Shown in pieces: positions 27,088 to 36,592 of a stretch of DNA of 64,000 nucleotides. The stretch comes from Ureibacillus composti (GTDB taxonomy: Bacteria; Bacillota; Bacilli; Bacillales_A; Planococcaceae), in contig JAUCEP010000002.1 of the NCBI GenBank assembly GCA_030348875.1, positions 2,311,001 to 2,375,000 on the forward strand, given 5' to 3'. Both the position numbers and the translations under genes were made by a program. Within the stretch, counting starts at the first letter, position 1; every line of letters begins with the position of its first letter. The notes beneath the pieces were generated by a model. The model saw only the letters and a program-made list of their open reading frames with translations, was not told the origin of the DNA and searched no databases.

Positions 27088-27333
27088 CTAAAACCATTCC
27101 ATATGCATTCCTTTCAGAAACTGTTCAGTGATGGGATATCCCGAACTTTCACCGATGACAGCATCAATTCCGCAATATGGACAAAGTGCTGTATTTCCAT
27201 CATCGATCCACTCAGTAATGGTAGCAGGATGAAAGGTTTTCCCACAATAAAAGCAACCACAGATTTTGTCCTTTTCTAATTCCTTACGATGTAGACTACT
27301 AAAACGGTGTGCCAGTTGAAATTGATTTTCCAC
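27088..27333 (-). CDS. small zinc-ribbon cytoplasmic protein
   Basis: 81 residues from GTG after GAAGGTG. Two cysteine pairs, CFYCG (near residue 27) and CPYCG (near 51), form a probable zinc ribbon; it ends MHMEWF. Members of this family are found widely as uncharacterised cytoplasmic proteins. Function unknown. Confidence 0.65.
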   Translation of the reverse strand: MENQFQLAHRFSSLHRKELEKDKICGCFYCGKTFHPATITEWIDDGNTALCPYCGIDAVIGESSGYPITEQFLKGMHMEWF

Positions 27334-27413
27334 TTTTATTCACCTTCTGTATTCATTAATAATATATATGTAAGATTTTTCAAAAGGTAAAAGCAAGGAT
27401 GCTAGGAGTCGTA

Positions 27414-27614
27414 CTACTGGTTTGCTTTATTGGCTAATAACTTCCTTATCATTGCAACGTATACGATCAATCCAATCAACCCAGTAAAGGCGAAAAGATA
27501 GGCTACAAACAAGGGTGTTCCAGAAAGAGACTCCGTAAGTATTCTATAAATACTAATCGTTAAAAGAAGCAAACTACTTATAATTCCAATAATTGTTCTA
27601 ATTTTACTTTTCAT
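27414..27614 (-). CDS. small two-span membrane protein
   Basis: 66 residues, hydrophobic at about 7-24 and 31-56, basic ends. AGGAGG lies 7 nt before the ATG. Unknown function. Confidence 0.6.
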   Translation of the reverse strand: MKSKIRTIIGIISSLLLLTISIYRILTESLSGTPLFVAYLFAFTGLIGLIVYVAMIRKLLANKANQ

Positions 27615-27670
27615 TTTTATAACCTCCTAACTTTATTTTTCAAATTAAATTACCATAGCCGGGGGAAGCG

Positions 27671-27931
27671 TTAGTCGCCTCCTCCGCCTCCATCTCCTCC
27701 ACCACTGTCGCAACTGTCGTTTGCAGAGTCTGAAGAAAACCAACCACCGCCGCCAGAATCAGAGGAAGTATTGTATTTACTACTTTTTCTCCTACGTTTT
27801 CTTTCTTTATCGCTTAAACCGCTTGAAGACTTGCCAAAAATTTTCCTTATGATGCTATAAACAAAATAAAACAAGTAACAAACAATAAAATATTTAAAAA
27901 TAGTAAAGATTAATTCTAGAATAAATTCCAC
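27671..27931 (-). CDS. single-span protein with a Ser/Asp/Gly-rich tail
   Basis: 86 residues from GTG after AGAGGTG. One N-terminal membrane segment (about 6-25), a basic stretch (SDKERKRRRKSSKY), and a low-complexity C-terminus of Gly, Ser and Asp. The layout resembles small membrane proteins ending in glycine-rich tails. It follows the 27950-28459 gene by 18 bp and is probably in the same operon. Confidence 0.6.
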   Translation of the reverse strand: MEFILELIFTIFKYFIVCYLFYFVYSIIRKIFGKSSSGLSDKERKRRRKSSKYNTSSDSGGGGWFSSDSANDSCDSGGGDGGGGGD

Positions 27932-27949
27932 TATTCAACACCTCTTTCT

Positions 27950-28459
27950 TTAAAATTTTAGATCTTTCAATTCCTTCGCTAGTTTTGAACTTCGAAACCC
28001 TTTTTGTCGAACAAATTCCTTGATTTCACCCGCAGACATATAAGATAAACGGATATGAAAATAGTTGATATATTCAATAATTGCAAATAGAAATACAAAT
28101 AAATAAAGGTAAAAATAAACAGGCATTTGTATCAATTGAACGATTAAGTATACGAATCCAACAATAATCAATAGAAGATTTAGTCGTTTGAAAAAGGCAA
28201 AAACCTTCAATTGTTTAACTGGCAGATTGGTAAAATCCTTATTCTTTATCTGTCTCCATTTTAAGTACCAATAGCAGCTTCCTTGAAGGAGAATGAATTC
28301 TAATAAGAAAAGTGCATAAATCGTTGGCAAGGCTGCTAAGTAAGCCGGACCCCAATCGTATGTTCTTAAATATAAAAACCAGACGATGAAAAACAAGATC
28401 GTAGCCGTTAGTTCTCCTGTAAATAAATTAAATAATTTCTTTTCCACTTTTTTATGCAT
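27950..28459 (-). CDS. membrane protein of unknown function
   Basis: 169 residues, four hydrophobic spans (about 15-30, 36-60, 90-108, 112-130) and a basic tail (GFRSSKLAKELKDLKF). Upstream partner of the Gly-rich small protein. No family recognised. Confidence 0.6.
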   Translation of the reverse strand: MHKKVEKKLFNLFTGELTATILFFIVWFLYLRTYDWGPAYLAALPTIYALFLLEFILLQGSCYWYLKWRQIKNKDFTNLPVKQLKVFAFFKRLNLLLIIVGFVYLIVQLIQMPVYFYLYLFVFLFAIIEYINYFHIRLSYMSAGEIKEFVRQKGFRSSKLAKELKDLKF

Positions 28460-28540
28460 GTCTGATTCCCCATTTACATCCTTTTCTTAACTTTATATAC
28501 GGATATGTGGCGGAAATGTTTCAGAGATTGGGATATTTAG

Positions 28541-28581
28541 ATAAAAAATTACGAACTTAGGCAATATTGCCAAGTCCGTAA
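28541..28581 (-). terminator. terminator of the MBL-fold hydrolase gene
   Basis: Long hairpin 28549-28581 (TTACGAACTT / AAGTCCGTAA arms, with a GGCAATATTGCC apex), followed on the minus strand by a T6 run. Confidence 0.85.
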
Positions 28582-28597
28582 ACGTGTCGACAAATAG

Positions 28598-29410
28598 TTA
28601 TGGTTGATTTTGTTCCTTTTTAAGAAATTCAACATTTTCATCATGGCAGTCTTTTAAACTTCTTTTATACTGATAGCCGTCAAGTAAATGAAGATGATCT
28701 TTATTGGTTTGAAGCGCAGTTTTTAATTGTTGGATATAGTTTAGGCCATCATTTTTTCTTTTGATGATGTCATTTTCATTTTCGGTTACATGACCGTGAC
28801 CAGGGATGAGTAATTTGATCTGATGGGTTTGTAAAATTTTATCTGTTTTTAGCAAAGTTGCTATGTAGTCTTCAGAACTTGAATAAATAAATGGAAATTC
28901 TAAGTCCGATAAATAGTCCCCTGCAATCCAAATGCCAAGCGGTTCGACAACTGTAAAAATCCCATTATCGGTATGCCCTTTTGCAATGTAAAATGTAAGC
29001 TTTGTATTTCCAATCACTAGCTGTTGTCCATCTGAAGTGATCACTTCATCGACAATTGGATAAGTGATTGGATACGGTCGATCCATATAATACTGGTCAT
29101 CAAAGACATGGATTTGTTCAATGATCTCGTCTTTATTTTGTCTTTTTGAAAAAGTCTCGCTTGCAATGACTTTGGCTTCTGGAAAAGCCCCGTAGCCAAC
29201 AATGTGATCCCAATCCGAGTGAGTGAATAAGAGGTAGATTGGGCGCCCATTTTGGATTTCGTCAACGTACTGGCGAATGGTCTCCACTTCATTTGGGAGC
29301 AAGTTTGGGTCCACAACTAGAATGCAATCCTCAGTTTGAATCACGGTTGAGGTGGTTTTGTATAATTGGCTTTCAAATACGGTTATCTGTTCGTTTTTAT
29401 ATTGGATCAA
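28598..29410 (-). CDS. metallo-beta-lactamase-fold hydrolase
   Basis: About 270 residues. Metal-binding motif THSDWDHIVG near residue 66 is the HxHxDH-like site with the first His replaced by Ser (THSDWDH), followed by GHTDNG and LIPGHGH. Enzymes of this fold hydrolyse thioesters, lactones and similar. Start is probably TTG at 29410, 9 nt after GGAGG; a TTG at 29419 abuts the GGAGG. It lies beside tandem array B. Substrate unknown. Confidence 0.75.
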   Translation of the reverse strand: MIQYKNEQITVFESQLYKTTSTVIQTEDCILVVDPNLLPNEVETIRQYVDEIQNGRPIYLLFTHSDWDHIVGYGAFPEAKVIASETFSKRQNKDEIIEQIHVFDDQYYMDRPYPITYPIVDEVITSDGQQLVIGNTKLTFYIAKGHTDNGIFTVVEPLGIWIAGDYLSDLEFPFIYSSSEDYIATLLKTDKILQTHQIKLLIPGHGHVTENENDIIKRKNDGLNYIQQLKTALQTNKDHLHLLDGYQYKRSLKDCHDENVEFLKKEQNQP

Positions 29411-29470
29411 TTGCTTCAACCTCCCAAATTCTTTAGCTATTTATTTATGTAAGATACATTTTTAATGAAA

Positions 29471-30007
29471 TTTTGACCTTCATCCCATTGATGAAGTTCA
29501 TTTATATCCATGGGCAATCGAATTTTGACCTTCATACCCCTGATGAAGTTCATTTATATCCATGGGCGATCAAATTTTGAACTTCATACCCTTGATGAAG
29601 GTCATTTATATCCATGCGCAATCGAATTTTGACCTTCATACCCCTGATGAAGGTCAATTTTATCCATGGGCAATCGAATTTTGAACTTCATACCCTTGAT
29701 GAAGGTCATTTATATCCATGGGCAATCGAATTTTGACCTTCATGCCCTTGATGAAGGTCATTTATATCCATGGGCAATCGAATTTTGAACTTCATACCCC
29801 TGATGAAGTTCATTTATAACCATGGGCGATCAAATTTTGAACTTCATGCCCTTGATGAAGGTCATTTATATCCATGGGCAATCGAATTTTGAACTTCATG
29901 CCCCTGTTGAAGGTCATTTTAATTCTCTTTCTATATAACTTTGAACTTCATTGCCCCTTAAGAGTTCACTTGTCACACGATTTCCTCAAATCCTGAACTT
30001 CATCCCA
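29471..30007. repeat. tandem array B, about eleven units of 52 bp with hairpins
   Basis: Unit starts (TTTTGA) fall at 29471, 29523, 29575, 29627, 29679, 29731, 29783, 29835 and 29887, with degenerate units at about 29939 and 29991; every step is 52 bp. Each unit has GA(C/A)CTTCAT and ATGAAG(G/T)TC arms around ACCC(C/T)TG, then ATATCCATGGGC. It ends inside the last codons region of the Pnkp gene. The period and loop equal those of array A, while the stem differs. Confidence 0.92.
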
Positions 30008-32602
30008 CTACATTCTTGGGTCAACGGGATCTGATTCCATCGCTAGGGTTCCGAGTACGCATTCATGCACTCTTTCGATGGATTCGCCATTGACGAAGCG
30101 TTGAATTCCCTCAACTCCTAAGGAAAATTCTTTTAAGGCGAGTTTTTGTTTCTTGCCAATATTCCGTTGCTTTAGTCGCTTCAAGTTTTCTGGATCCAAA
30201 TAGTCCATGCCATAAATAATATGGAGATATTTTCTACCTCTCACCTTTATAGCAGGTTGTACCAGTTTGCCCTTCGATGTTGATATGAATGTTTCTGGTT
30301 TAATGACAATTCCCTCGTGGCCATCACTAGTGATTGTCTCCCACCAGTGGATTACTTCTTCTTCACTCGCTTCGTCATCAATCACCATATATTCCGTTTC
30401 CACAAAGAGAGTTTCCATCCGCGCAAATTCTTTATTCATCTCCATATGCCATGTATGTGGCTTATGGAAAAATGTTTCATTGCTGTGGGCGAGGATGTGG
30501 AAAGGCGCAATTTGAATTTGATTGATTTCATTAATTTCCCAACAGTATTTTTGAAACACTTCTTTGAACACGTAGGCATTTGTCAGTTTTTCATCATATT
30601 CTTCAAGCCATTTCTCTAAATCCGCATGCTTGTCCCCTATACTTTCAAGCTTGTTCTTCAGCAAGGTACGGTCTAAAATGGCATTTTCAGCAACATGTGC
30701 ATACTGACTACTAATGAGCTCTTTCGCTTTTAAATTCCACGGCATAATTTCTGCATCAATCAGAACGAATTCCGTTTCATATTTCGTGAAATAGTCACTA
30801 GCTTTTAAGCCATTGATCATTCTAGAAAGGATTTCACCCTCTGTTTCTTCATCAAAAAATCTTCGGCCTGTTCTAGTGTAAATTACGCCAAGTGTTTTTC
30901 GACCTACGTATTTATGACCTGCTTCCTCATCTTTAAACAAGAGCAAAATCCCTCTACTACCCATATGTTTCTTTTCGGCCACCATCCGTTCAATTCCCAT
31001 ACTTCGATAGTATTGAATCGCTTCTTTTGGATGTTCAAGATAGTCTTCTAAAGAAGAAGGCGCTGGCGTTGGGCTCATCGTTGGAGGAATGTACACCAAC
31101 TCTTCTATCGGAACGGTATAGTGTGACACGGTATCGATTGAAGCAAGGGCATACTCTTTAGGAATATGAATTTCACCGAGTGCATCTGTTAAAACTTTAT
31201 AGCCATTGATGTATTTTGCAATGTTCGGCGGATTTAACCTTTTCTTCTTAAACTCAACTAAAGGATTATGTTTCCCATCAGAATAATCCTTTTCAGCTTG
31301 AACCGATACAAATTCCTTTTCAGGATAGCGGAAGGCTGTCAACTCTCCACCAAACACAACCCCTTGGTCGATATTAATTGTATTATTAATCACAAGTGGT
31401 TTCGGCTTAGGGTCATGCCCCCACACGATCGTTGAGCTTGTTTTGTGATGAATGGTCCAGTCTTTCCTTACAGGTCTTCCGGTTTCATCAAGTCCATCTG
31501 AATCGCCATAACGACAGAAGTCGCTGATGTCATGAGACTCTTTCCCTATAAATTCATCTTTAATGCCAGCATGGGTACAAACTAAAGTTGGCACATCATT
31601 TTTCGTCAACACATAATGCGATGGAGCTTTCAGCAACAATTGCTTTAGCTCTTGCTTGAAATGCTCCGTAGCTTCTTTACCATGTTGCGCTTCATATTGA
31701 ATGAATTCTTCTTCAACAAGCTCATCGCCATGACTTAAGGTTACTTTCTTGCCGTCCAGCCAACGAGCAATTTTCCAGCCATGATTACTATCAATCATGT
31801 AAGCAAGTCCTTCTTTTATATGACGCATGAAAAACTCCATCGTCTGAAGAGACTTTGGTCCACGGCTCATAATATCTCCAAGGGATAAAAACTTCCTTCC
31901 CATTGAATGAACGTAATATTGCTCGGCATTTTTCTCATATCCTAATTTTTCAAGAAGTTGAATCATTTCATCAAAGCAACCATGGATATCCCCAATAATA
32001 TCAATGCCATTACTAACATCCAGTTCAAGTGGATGGTTCGTACGTCTGATTACTTCAATGTCTTTTGTTTCTGAGATGAAGTAAGTGGCTAAGTAGCCTT
32101 CTTTTTTTATAAAACGCTTCTCTTTTTTAAATTGTTGGACTTGCTGCTTAATTCTTTTATTTCCTCTTGGATTTTCACGGGTTTTATCACGTTCAAGTAA
32201 CTCGCTTTGATCAATATCCAATACAATCGAGACAATCGGCACATGATGCTTTTTAGCAATGTTAATATATTTTTTTCGGTCATCTGGATATAAATGGGTT
32301 GCGTCGATACATGTTAGCTTATTGAGACGACATCTCGTTTCGATCAACGAGTCCATTAAGGAGAAGGCTTCTGCTGATATTGTTTGGTATTGATCATAGA
32401 GCGCATCTGCTTCAACTTTATTTCTTCTATGCCAATCGATAAATTCCGTGTCACCTACCAACACCCGACATTCATCTGAACTGACGATTTCAGAAGGAAG
32501 TAATTTGCCTTGATCAACTAGGTGTTTCAGAAAAGTAGATTTTCCACTATTGGAAGGCCCCACAAGTAACACAATACCTGCTAAAGGGAGAACGATATTC
32601 AT
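30008..32602 (-). CDS. pnkp: bacterial polynucleotide kinase-phosphatase-ligase Pnkp (RNA repair)
   Basis: 864 residues, full length, three modules. An N-terminal kinase has the P-loop GPSNSGKST (residues 15-23). A central metallophosphoesterase has DIHGCFDE near 205, GDIMSRGP, a NHG motif and a later WGHDP. A C-terminal ligase-type adenylyltransferase has motif I lysine in EKKHMGSRG near 541. Pnkp heals and, with Hen1, seals broken RNA in the cytoplasm. It starts 3 bp after the Hen1 stop, with AAAGGGG inside the hen1 end, so the genes are coupled. In other bacteria Pnkp-Hen1 protects tRNAs cut by ribotoxins. Confidence 0.93.
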   Translation of the reverse strand: MNIVLPLAGIVLLVGPSNSGKSTFLKHLVDQGKLLPSEIVSSDECRVLVGDTEFIDWHRRNKVEADALYDQYQTISAEAFSLMDSLIETRCRLNKLTCIDATHLYPDDRKKYINIAKKHHVPIVSIVLDIDQSELLERDKTRENPRGNKRIKQQVQQFKKEKRFIKKEGYLATYFISETKDIEVIRRTNHPLELDVSNGIDIIGDIHGCFDEMIQLLEKLGYEKNAEQYYVHSMGRKFLSLGDIMSRGPKSLQTMEFFMRHIKEGLAYMIDSNHGWKIARWLDGKKVTLSHGDELVEEEFIQYEAQHGKEATEHFKQELKQLLLKAPSHYVLTKNDVPTLVCTHAGIKDEFIGKESHDISDFCRYGDSDGLDETGRPVRKDWTIHHKTSSTIVWGHDPKPKPLVINNTINIDQGVVFGGELTAFRYPEKEFVSVQAEKDYSDGKHNPLVEFKKKRLNPPNIAKYINGYKVLTDALGEIHIPKEYALASIDTVSHYTVPIEELVYIPPTMSPTPAPSSLEDYLEHPKEAIQYYRSMGIERMVAEKKHMGSRGILLLFKDEEAGHKYVGRKTLGVIYTRTGRRFFDEETEGEILSRMINGLKASDYFTKYETEFVLIDAEIMPWNLKAKELISSQYAHVAENAILDRTLLKNKLESIGDKHADLEKWLEEYDEKLTNAYVFKEVFQKYCWEINEINQIQIAPFHILAHSNETFFHKPHTWHMEMNKEFARMETLFVETEYMVIDDEASEEEVIHWWETITSDGHEGIVIKPETFISTSKGKLVQPAIKVRGRKYLHIIYGMDYLDPENLKRLKQRNIGKKQKLALKEFSLGVEGIQRFVNGESIERVHECVLGTLAMESDPVDPRM

Positions 32603-32605
32603 TTT

Positions 32606-33955
32606 TTACAACCCCTTTCTCGAAAACAAGCACATTTGGGTCGGATAACCGTAAAGTTCGTTTTGTTCGCCGATACCATCAAACGATAATTCATATTCTT
32701 GCGCTTCATTTTGCTTTTCACACCACTGGGTAAATTCATCTCTCGTCCACTCAAATCGATGATCAAGGTGTCGGTATTTGGTATCCATCTCATAAACAGC
32801 ATTATATTCTTTGTTTGGCGTCGTTAGCAGTAACGCCTTTGGTCGATAATCCTGTAAAATGGTTTTCATGATTTTTGGTAAACGATGCTCATCAATATGT
32901 TCGATGACTTCACACAGAATGATGATATCTTTGTTTTTTAATCGTTCATCATAGTAAAAGAGAGATCCAATCATTTGTGTAGGCATAATGAAACGCTCTT
33001 TCGATTCTACTTTTTCTAAGCGTTTAAGGGCTTTAATGGATTCTGACTGTGAAGGTTCTACAGCTAAAATTTCCTGTACGCCTTCGATGAAACCTAGTTT
33101 TTCAGACAACTTTCCCTCTCCTGAACCTAAGTCAACAATGCTTTCTTTAAATTGTAGTTGGTTAATTTTTTGGATGATTTTCTCGTATCGGAGATCATTT
33201 AGTCTCACTTTCGGTTCTGGTTCTTGATTCGTTGCCTCTTCGGTCTCTTTTTCCAATTGGCTATAAAGTTCCTGGAATCGAAGTGCTTTTCGTATGATGA
33301 AGTCACGTTGTGGATGCTGATCCAGCCACCCCTCACCATAGCGCTCAATTTTTTCGACTTCTCTTTCATCAATATAATAATGCTTATAATTATCTAAGAC
33401 CGGGATTAAAACAAAAAGCTGTCGCAGCCCCATTTGGAGTGTGGTTGAGCCTTTTATCGTAATAAATCGGGCAGTACTCTTAGTTTTAAAATTCATATTA
33501 TAATCAGCTTCACCGTAAGTAATCTCCACGTTGTATCCTAGTGGCTGAAATAATGCGGCAATTTCAACATCTGTAAGGTCTGAAGCTAAAGGCCCAAAGC
33601 TAAATTCTAAAGAAAATGAGTGATATACCCAGGGTTCATATTCCTCTTTTGGTTTTCCATTCAGTGCTGTTCCAAGAGCAGACCTTAAGAATGTACAGAA
33701 GATACTACTCACAACAAATTCTCGGTCATTTATATAGGAAGTAATGTCGTATTTTTCTGAATTATTTCGTGAAAGTTCAATTGGGTCTGGTGTAACAAAA
33801 AACGTCACATCAACTTCTTGTTCGCTAAATTTACTAAAAAACATTCTGACGAAATGCCCGCTAACACTTCTTTCGTAAAGGTTATTTGGGTTTTTCGCCA
33901 GTAAATAAGAGAGCACTTGTACATCTTTTCCTGTTGCACGTATCGATAATTGCAT
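32606..33955 (-). CDS. hen1: 3'-terminal RNA ribose 2'-O-methyltransferase Hen1
   Basis: 449 residues from the ATG at 33955 (MQLSIRATG, the usual Hen1 start; AGGGG upstream); an in-frame ATG at 33976 is less likely. The N-terminal half is the bacterial Hen1 ligase-activating domain. The C-terminal half is a SAM methyltransferase with DLGSGEG near 275 and the Mn2+ site EVIEH near 348. It methylates the 2'-OH at the RNA end so that the repaired junction resists re-cleavage. First gene of the Pnkp/Hen1 operon. Confidence 0.93.
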   Translation of the reverse strand: MQLSIRATGKDVQVLSYLLAKNPNNLYERSVSGHFVRMFFSKFSEQEVDVTFFVTPDPIELSRNNSEKYDITSYINDREFVVSSIFCTFLRSALGTALNGKPKEEYEPWVYHSFSLEFSFGPLASDLTDVEIAALFQPLGYNVEITYGEADYNMNFKTKSTARFITIKGSTTLQMGLRQLFVLIPVLDNYKHYYIDEREVEKIERYGEGWLDQHPQRDFIIRKALRFQELYSQLEKETEEATNQEPEPKVRLNDLRYEKIIQKINQLQFKESIVDLGSGEGKLSEKLGFIEGVQEILAVEPSQSESIKALKRLEKVESKERFIMPTQMIGSLFYYDERLKNKDIIILCEVIEHIDEHRLPKIMKTILQDYRPKALLLTTPNKEYNAVYEMDTKYRHLDHRFEWTRDEFTQWCEKQNEAQEYELSFDGIGEQNELYGYPTQMCLFSRKGL

Positions 33956-34044
33956 GTCACACACCCCTACTTTCATAAATCAGTTCCAAATTTATAGCCT
34001 CTAAACTTACAGTACCATTTGTTATAAGCGGCTGCAAAGTTATT

Positions 34045-34080
34045 AAAAAAGAGCATCAATCCCCTATCGGATCAATACTC
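34045..34080 (-). terminator. terminator of the GGDEF gene
   Basis: Hairpin GAGTATTGATCC / GGGATTGATGCTC (one bulge) followed on the minus strand by a T6 run. Confidence 0.75.
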
Positions 34081-34129
34081 CATTCATCAAAAAATTTTCC
34101 GAATACACTTCTAATAGTTTCAAACAGTA

Positions 34130-34810
34130 CTACATTGCCTTATAGCATCCTTTTTTATGGCGCATTTTAATTTCATACATATTTGAATCAGCTTTCGCTA
34201 TTAAGCTGTTTAAATTTTGGCCATCCGTTGGGAATATGGCTTTTCCAATAGATACAGAAACATTATGGTGCTGTATTTTCCATTGTTTTTGTTTCATTCC
34301 ATGTTTCAATTGTTCTATCTTTTGGGATAAAACATGTTCGTCTTCAAACCTTGAAATTACCAGGAATTCATCGCCACCCCATCTAGCGATAATATCTTTT
34401 GGACCAAAAGTATCTTCTAAAAGTTTTGATATCCCTACCAGCACTTGATCACCGGTTTCATGGCCAAACTGATCGTTTATTTTTTTAAAATCATTCACAT
34501 CCAAGACTAAGACGGCCATATGTATATTTTTCTTCGTGCAATATGTACATTCTTTAGAAAATCTATCTAATACGTAACGTCTGTTATAAATCTTCGTTAA
34601 CGTATCTCTCGTTGATAGATCTACCGATTTATCATATTGGTAACCTAAGTACCAAGCAATTATTAAAGGGATAAGCGCTGGTACTGGTAACATGTGAGGT
34701 ACTTCTCCAAAATGGGATTTGACCATTTCCCTAATTGCAAAAATCGTACATCCGAAAACAAGAACACTTATGATTCTACCCTTATAGCTGACCTTCTTAC
34801 GATTCAACAT
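34130..34810 (-). CDS. membrane GGDEF domain protein, probable diguanylate cyclase
   Basis: About 226 residues with two hydrophobic segments (near 10-25 and 37-55), then a complete GGDEF domain (DTLTKIYNRRYV, DVNDFKKINDQFGHETGD, RWGGDEFLV). The active-site signature is intact, so c-di-GMP synthesis is likely. No RxxD inhibitory motif is obvious at the usual place. GGAGGGG lies 12 nt before the ATG chosen; an ATG at 34831 would overlap that RBS. Confidence 0.82.
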   Translation of the reverse strand: MLNRKKVSYKGRIISVLVFGCTIFAIREMVKSHFGEVPHMLPVPALIPLIIAWYLGYQYDKSVDLSTRDTLTKIYNRRYVLDRFSKECTYCTKKNIHMAVLVLDVNDFKKINDQFGHETGDQVLVGISKLLEDTFGPKDIIARWGGDEFLVISRFEDEHVLSQKIEQLKHGMKQKQWKIQHHNVSVSIGKAIFPTDGQNLNSLIAKADSNMYEIKMRHKKGCYKAM

Positions 34811-35039
34811 GGCAATTGTGTACCCCTCCATCTAAACTGCAGTTATATTATTGTACACTTAAATTATGTTCAATTCTATATTAACCAAAAAATGGAATGA
34901 AGAAAATACTTTTTATAAATATATATGTAGTAGAAATTGTCATAAAAATCCTTTTTTATTTTAACTATCTTAGTGCTTTCAATATTGAGGGAGTATAGCT
35001 TATAATGAACTAACCATTAAATAATTGGAGGAATTTCCT

Positions 35040-35237
35040 ATGAATGAAAATAATCAATCCGAAGCACCAAAAAAGAAAATGAGTCTACAAGAGATTATGA
35101 AGCAACAACTTGAAAATAAAAAGAACCAGTCTTCTACTTCCGCTAAAGGAAAAATGAATGGCGACCAAACTACGAAGAAAATGAAAAGCCAACAAACGAA
35201 AAAAGCAAGCAATACTCGAAGAAAAATGGGTGTTTAA
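35040..35237 (+). CDS. small lysine-rich protein upstream of ywbE
   Basis: 65 residues from the ATG at 35040, after GGAGGAATTTCC. Very rich in Lys, Gln, Ser and Asn, without hydrophobic segments; probably disordered (SLQEIMKQQLENKKNQ). Its stop overlaps the ywbE start (TAATG), so the two are coupled. Function unknown. Confidence 0.65.
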   Translation: MNENNQSEAPKKKMSLQEIMKQQLENKKNQSSTSAKGKMNGDQTTKKMKSQQTKKASNTRRKMGV

Positions 35238-35434
35238 TGAACGGACAAAATCGAAGTAACGTCATACCTGGGGTTGAAGTTGATATCGTATTAAAACAAG
35301 ATCAAAAATCGGGCAAACTAACCCACGGCGTTGTAAAAGATATCCTTACAAAATCAGCTACGCATCCCCATGGAATTAAAGTAAGACTAACAGATGGACA
35401 AATTGGACGTGTAAAAGAAATTTTTTCGAAATAA
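35237..35434 (+). CDS. ywbE: YwbE family protein (DUF2196)
   Basis: 65 residues, the full family length, with the conserved GVEVDIVLKQDQKSGKLTxG start and GIKVRLxDGQIGRVKEI end. A small beta-rich cytoplasmic protein; role unknown. Coupled to the preceding Lys-rich gene and closed by a terminator. Confidence 0.88.
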   Translation: MNGQNRSNVIPGVEVDIVLKQDQKSGKLTHGVVKDILTKSATHPHGIKVRLTDGQIGRVKEIFSK

Positions 35435-35475
35435 GAAAAAAGCATTTAGAGATCCGTTCTCTGAATGCTTTTTTG
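35435..35475 (+). terminator. Rho-independent terminator after ywbE
   Basis: AAAAAAGCATTTAGAGA pairs with TCTCTGAATGCTTTTTT with a short loop; symmetric A and T runs allow bidirectional use. Confidence 0.88.
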
Positions 35476-35502
35476 ACTTATATTTATAGATGCTGATGTT
35501 TC

Positions 35503-35811
35503 CTAGTTCTCTTTGATTTGTTCGTATATTTTTTGAAGTTCCTCAAATGACAGGTCACTCAGTGATTCTTTAATTTTTTCTTCAATGACTTTCTTATTGT
35601 TTTCTCGGTATTGAGTCCACCATTCTCGCAGTCCTTCTGTCTTGTCAAAAATGTATTCAATATCTATTTCTTCGTTTTCATCATCTGACAGGTAGTCTAA
35701 TACAGATGCTAACATACGTGAAAGATCCTCGAGATCTCCCTGATTTTTTGGTAGTTGAACAATTTTCTCCTCTTCTGACTCTTCATTCGTTTGAGAAGGC
35801 TTTCTAGGCAT
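35503..35811 (-). CDS. acidic helical protein of unknown function
   Basis: 102 residues, rich in Glu and Asp, predicted helical (DLEDLSRMLASVLDYL, SFEELQKIYEQIKEN), no membrane segment. AGGAGAGG precedes the ATG. No family recognised. Confidence 0.6.
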   Translation of the reverse strand: MPRKPSQTNEESEEEKIVQLPKNQGDLEDLSRMLASVLDYLSDDENEEIDIEYIFDKTEGLREWWTQYRENNKKVIEEKIKESLSDLSFEELQKIYEQIKEN

Positions 35812-35893
35812 AAATTCCTCTCCTGTTCTACATCATTTATGCTTAGTATGACCTTCTTTAACAGAAAGAAGCGTAGAATCTTATTTGTTTAGT

Positions 35894-36106
35894 CTACTCT
35901 TCATCGCTTCTATATTCTAAAATATCTCCAGGTTGACAATCTAAAGCTTTGCAAATGGCCTCTAATGTTGAAAATCGAACGGCTTTTGCTTTTCCATTTT
36001 TTAAGATCGACAGGTTCGCCATGGTAATTCCGACTTTTTCCGAAAGTTCCGTTACGCTCATTTTCCGTTTAGCCAGCATTACATCAATATTAATGATAAT
36101 CGTCAT
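35894..36106 (-). CDS. XRE-family (Cro/CI-type) regulator, YozG-like
   Basis: 70 residues, almost only the helix-turn-helix (MSVTELSEKVGITMANLSILKNG) and the typical ending LDCQPGDILEY. GAGGTG precedes the ATG. It lies 9 bp after the DUF2975 gene. This small HTH/DUF2975 pair is a recurrent two-gene unit in Firmicutes; the membrane partner may control the regulator. Confidence 0.88.
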   Translation of the reverse strand: MTIIINIDVMLAKRKMSVTELSEKVGITMANLSILKNGKAKAVRFSTLEAICKALDCQPGDILEYRSDEE

Positions 36107-36115
36107 GTTTTCACC

Positions 36116-36592
36116 TCAGACCGTTAAATCATTTTCAGATTTAATATTGATGGCTTCTTGTAAAAGTCGCTGAAGTACAGCCGCAAAGACTGCAATGACT
36201 AACGCTGCAAAGATAGGAACCATGCCGATAATGACCAAACCAGGTGCATCGTCTAGCTGTGCTAACATAAAAACAAATGGCAATATGATCAAATACACAA
36301 AACTAATAATTAACGCACAATATTTGATTTTCTTTAGTGCATCTACAGACATTTGGGAAAACGCCTGATTTTTATCAATATTACCCAAAAGTTTAAATGA
36401 CTGATACAGTGCACTGAAATATGGAATCACAGCAACAAACATACCTATTACAATCGGGTAAAGGATATGGGCATAATCAGGATTTGCTGGATTATGACTT
36501 AAATAAATCATCATATAGATACACAAAGCAAGAACTGGAAGTCCCATTAGGAAAACAGCTATTTTTAAAAAGATGGTTGAACCTCGGTTCAT
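36116..36592 (-). CDS. DUF2975 membrane protein
   Basis: 158 residues from the ATG at 36592, 8 nt after GAGGTG. Four hydrophobic spans; the pattern FSQMSVDALKKIKYCALIIS between spans 2 and 3 is characteristic of DUF2975. Paired with the downstream XRE regulator. Function unknown. Confidence 0.85.
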   Translation of the reverse strand: MNRGSTIFLKIAVFLMGLPVLALCIYMMIYLSHNPANPDYAHILYPIVIGMFVAVIPYFSALYQSFKLLGNIDKNQAFSQMSVDALKKIKYCALIISFVYLIILPFVFMLAQLDDAPGLVIIGMVPIFAALVIAVFAAVLQRLLQEAINIKSENDLTV

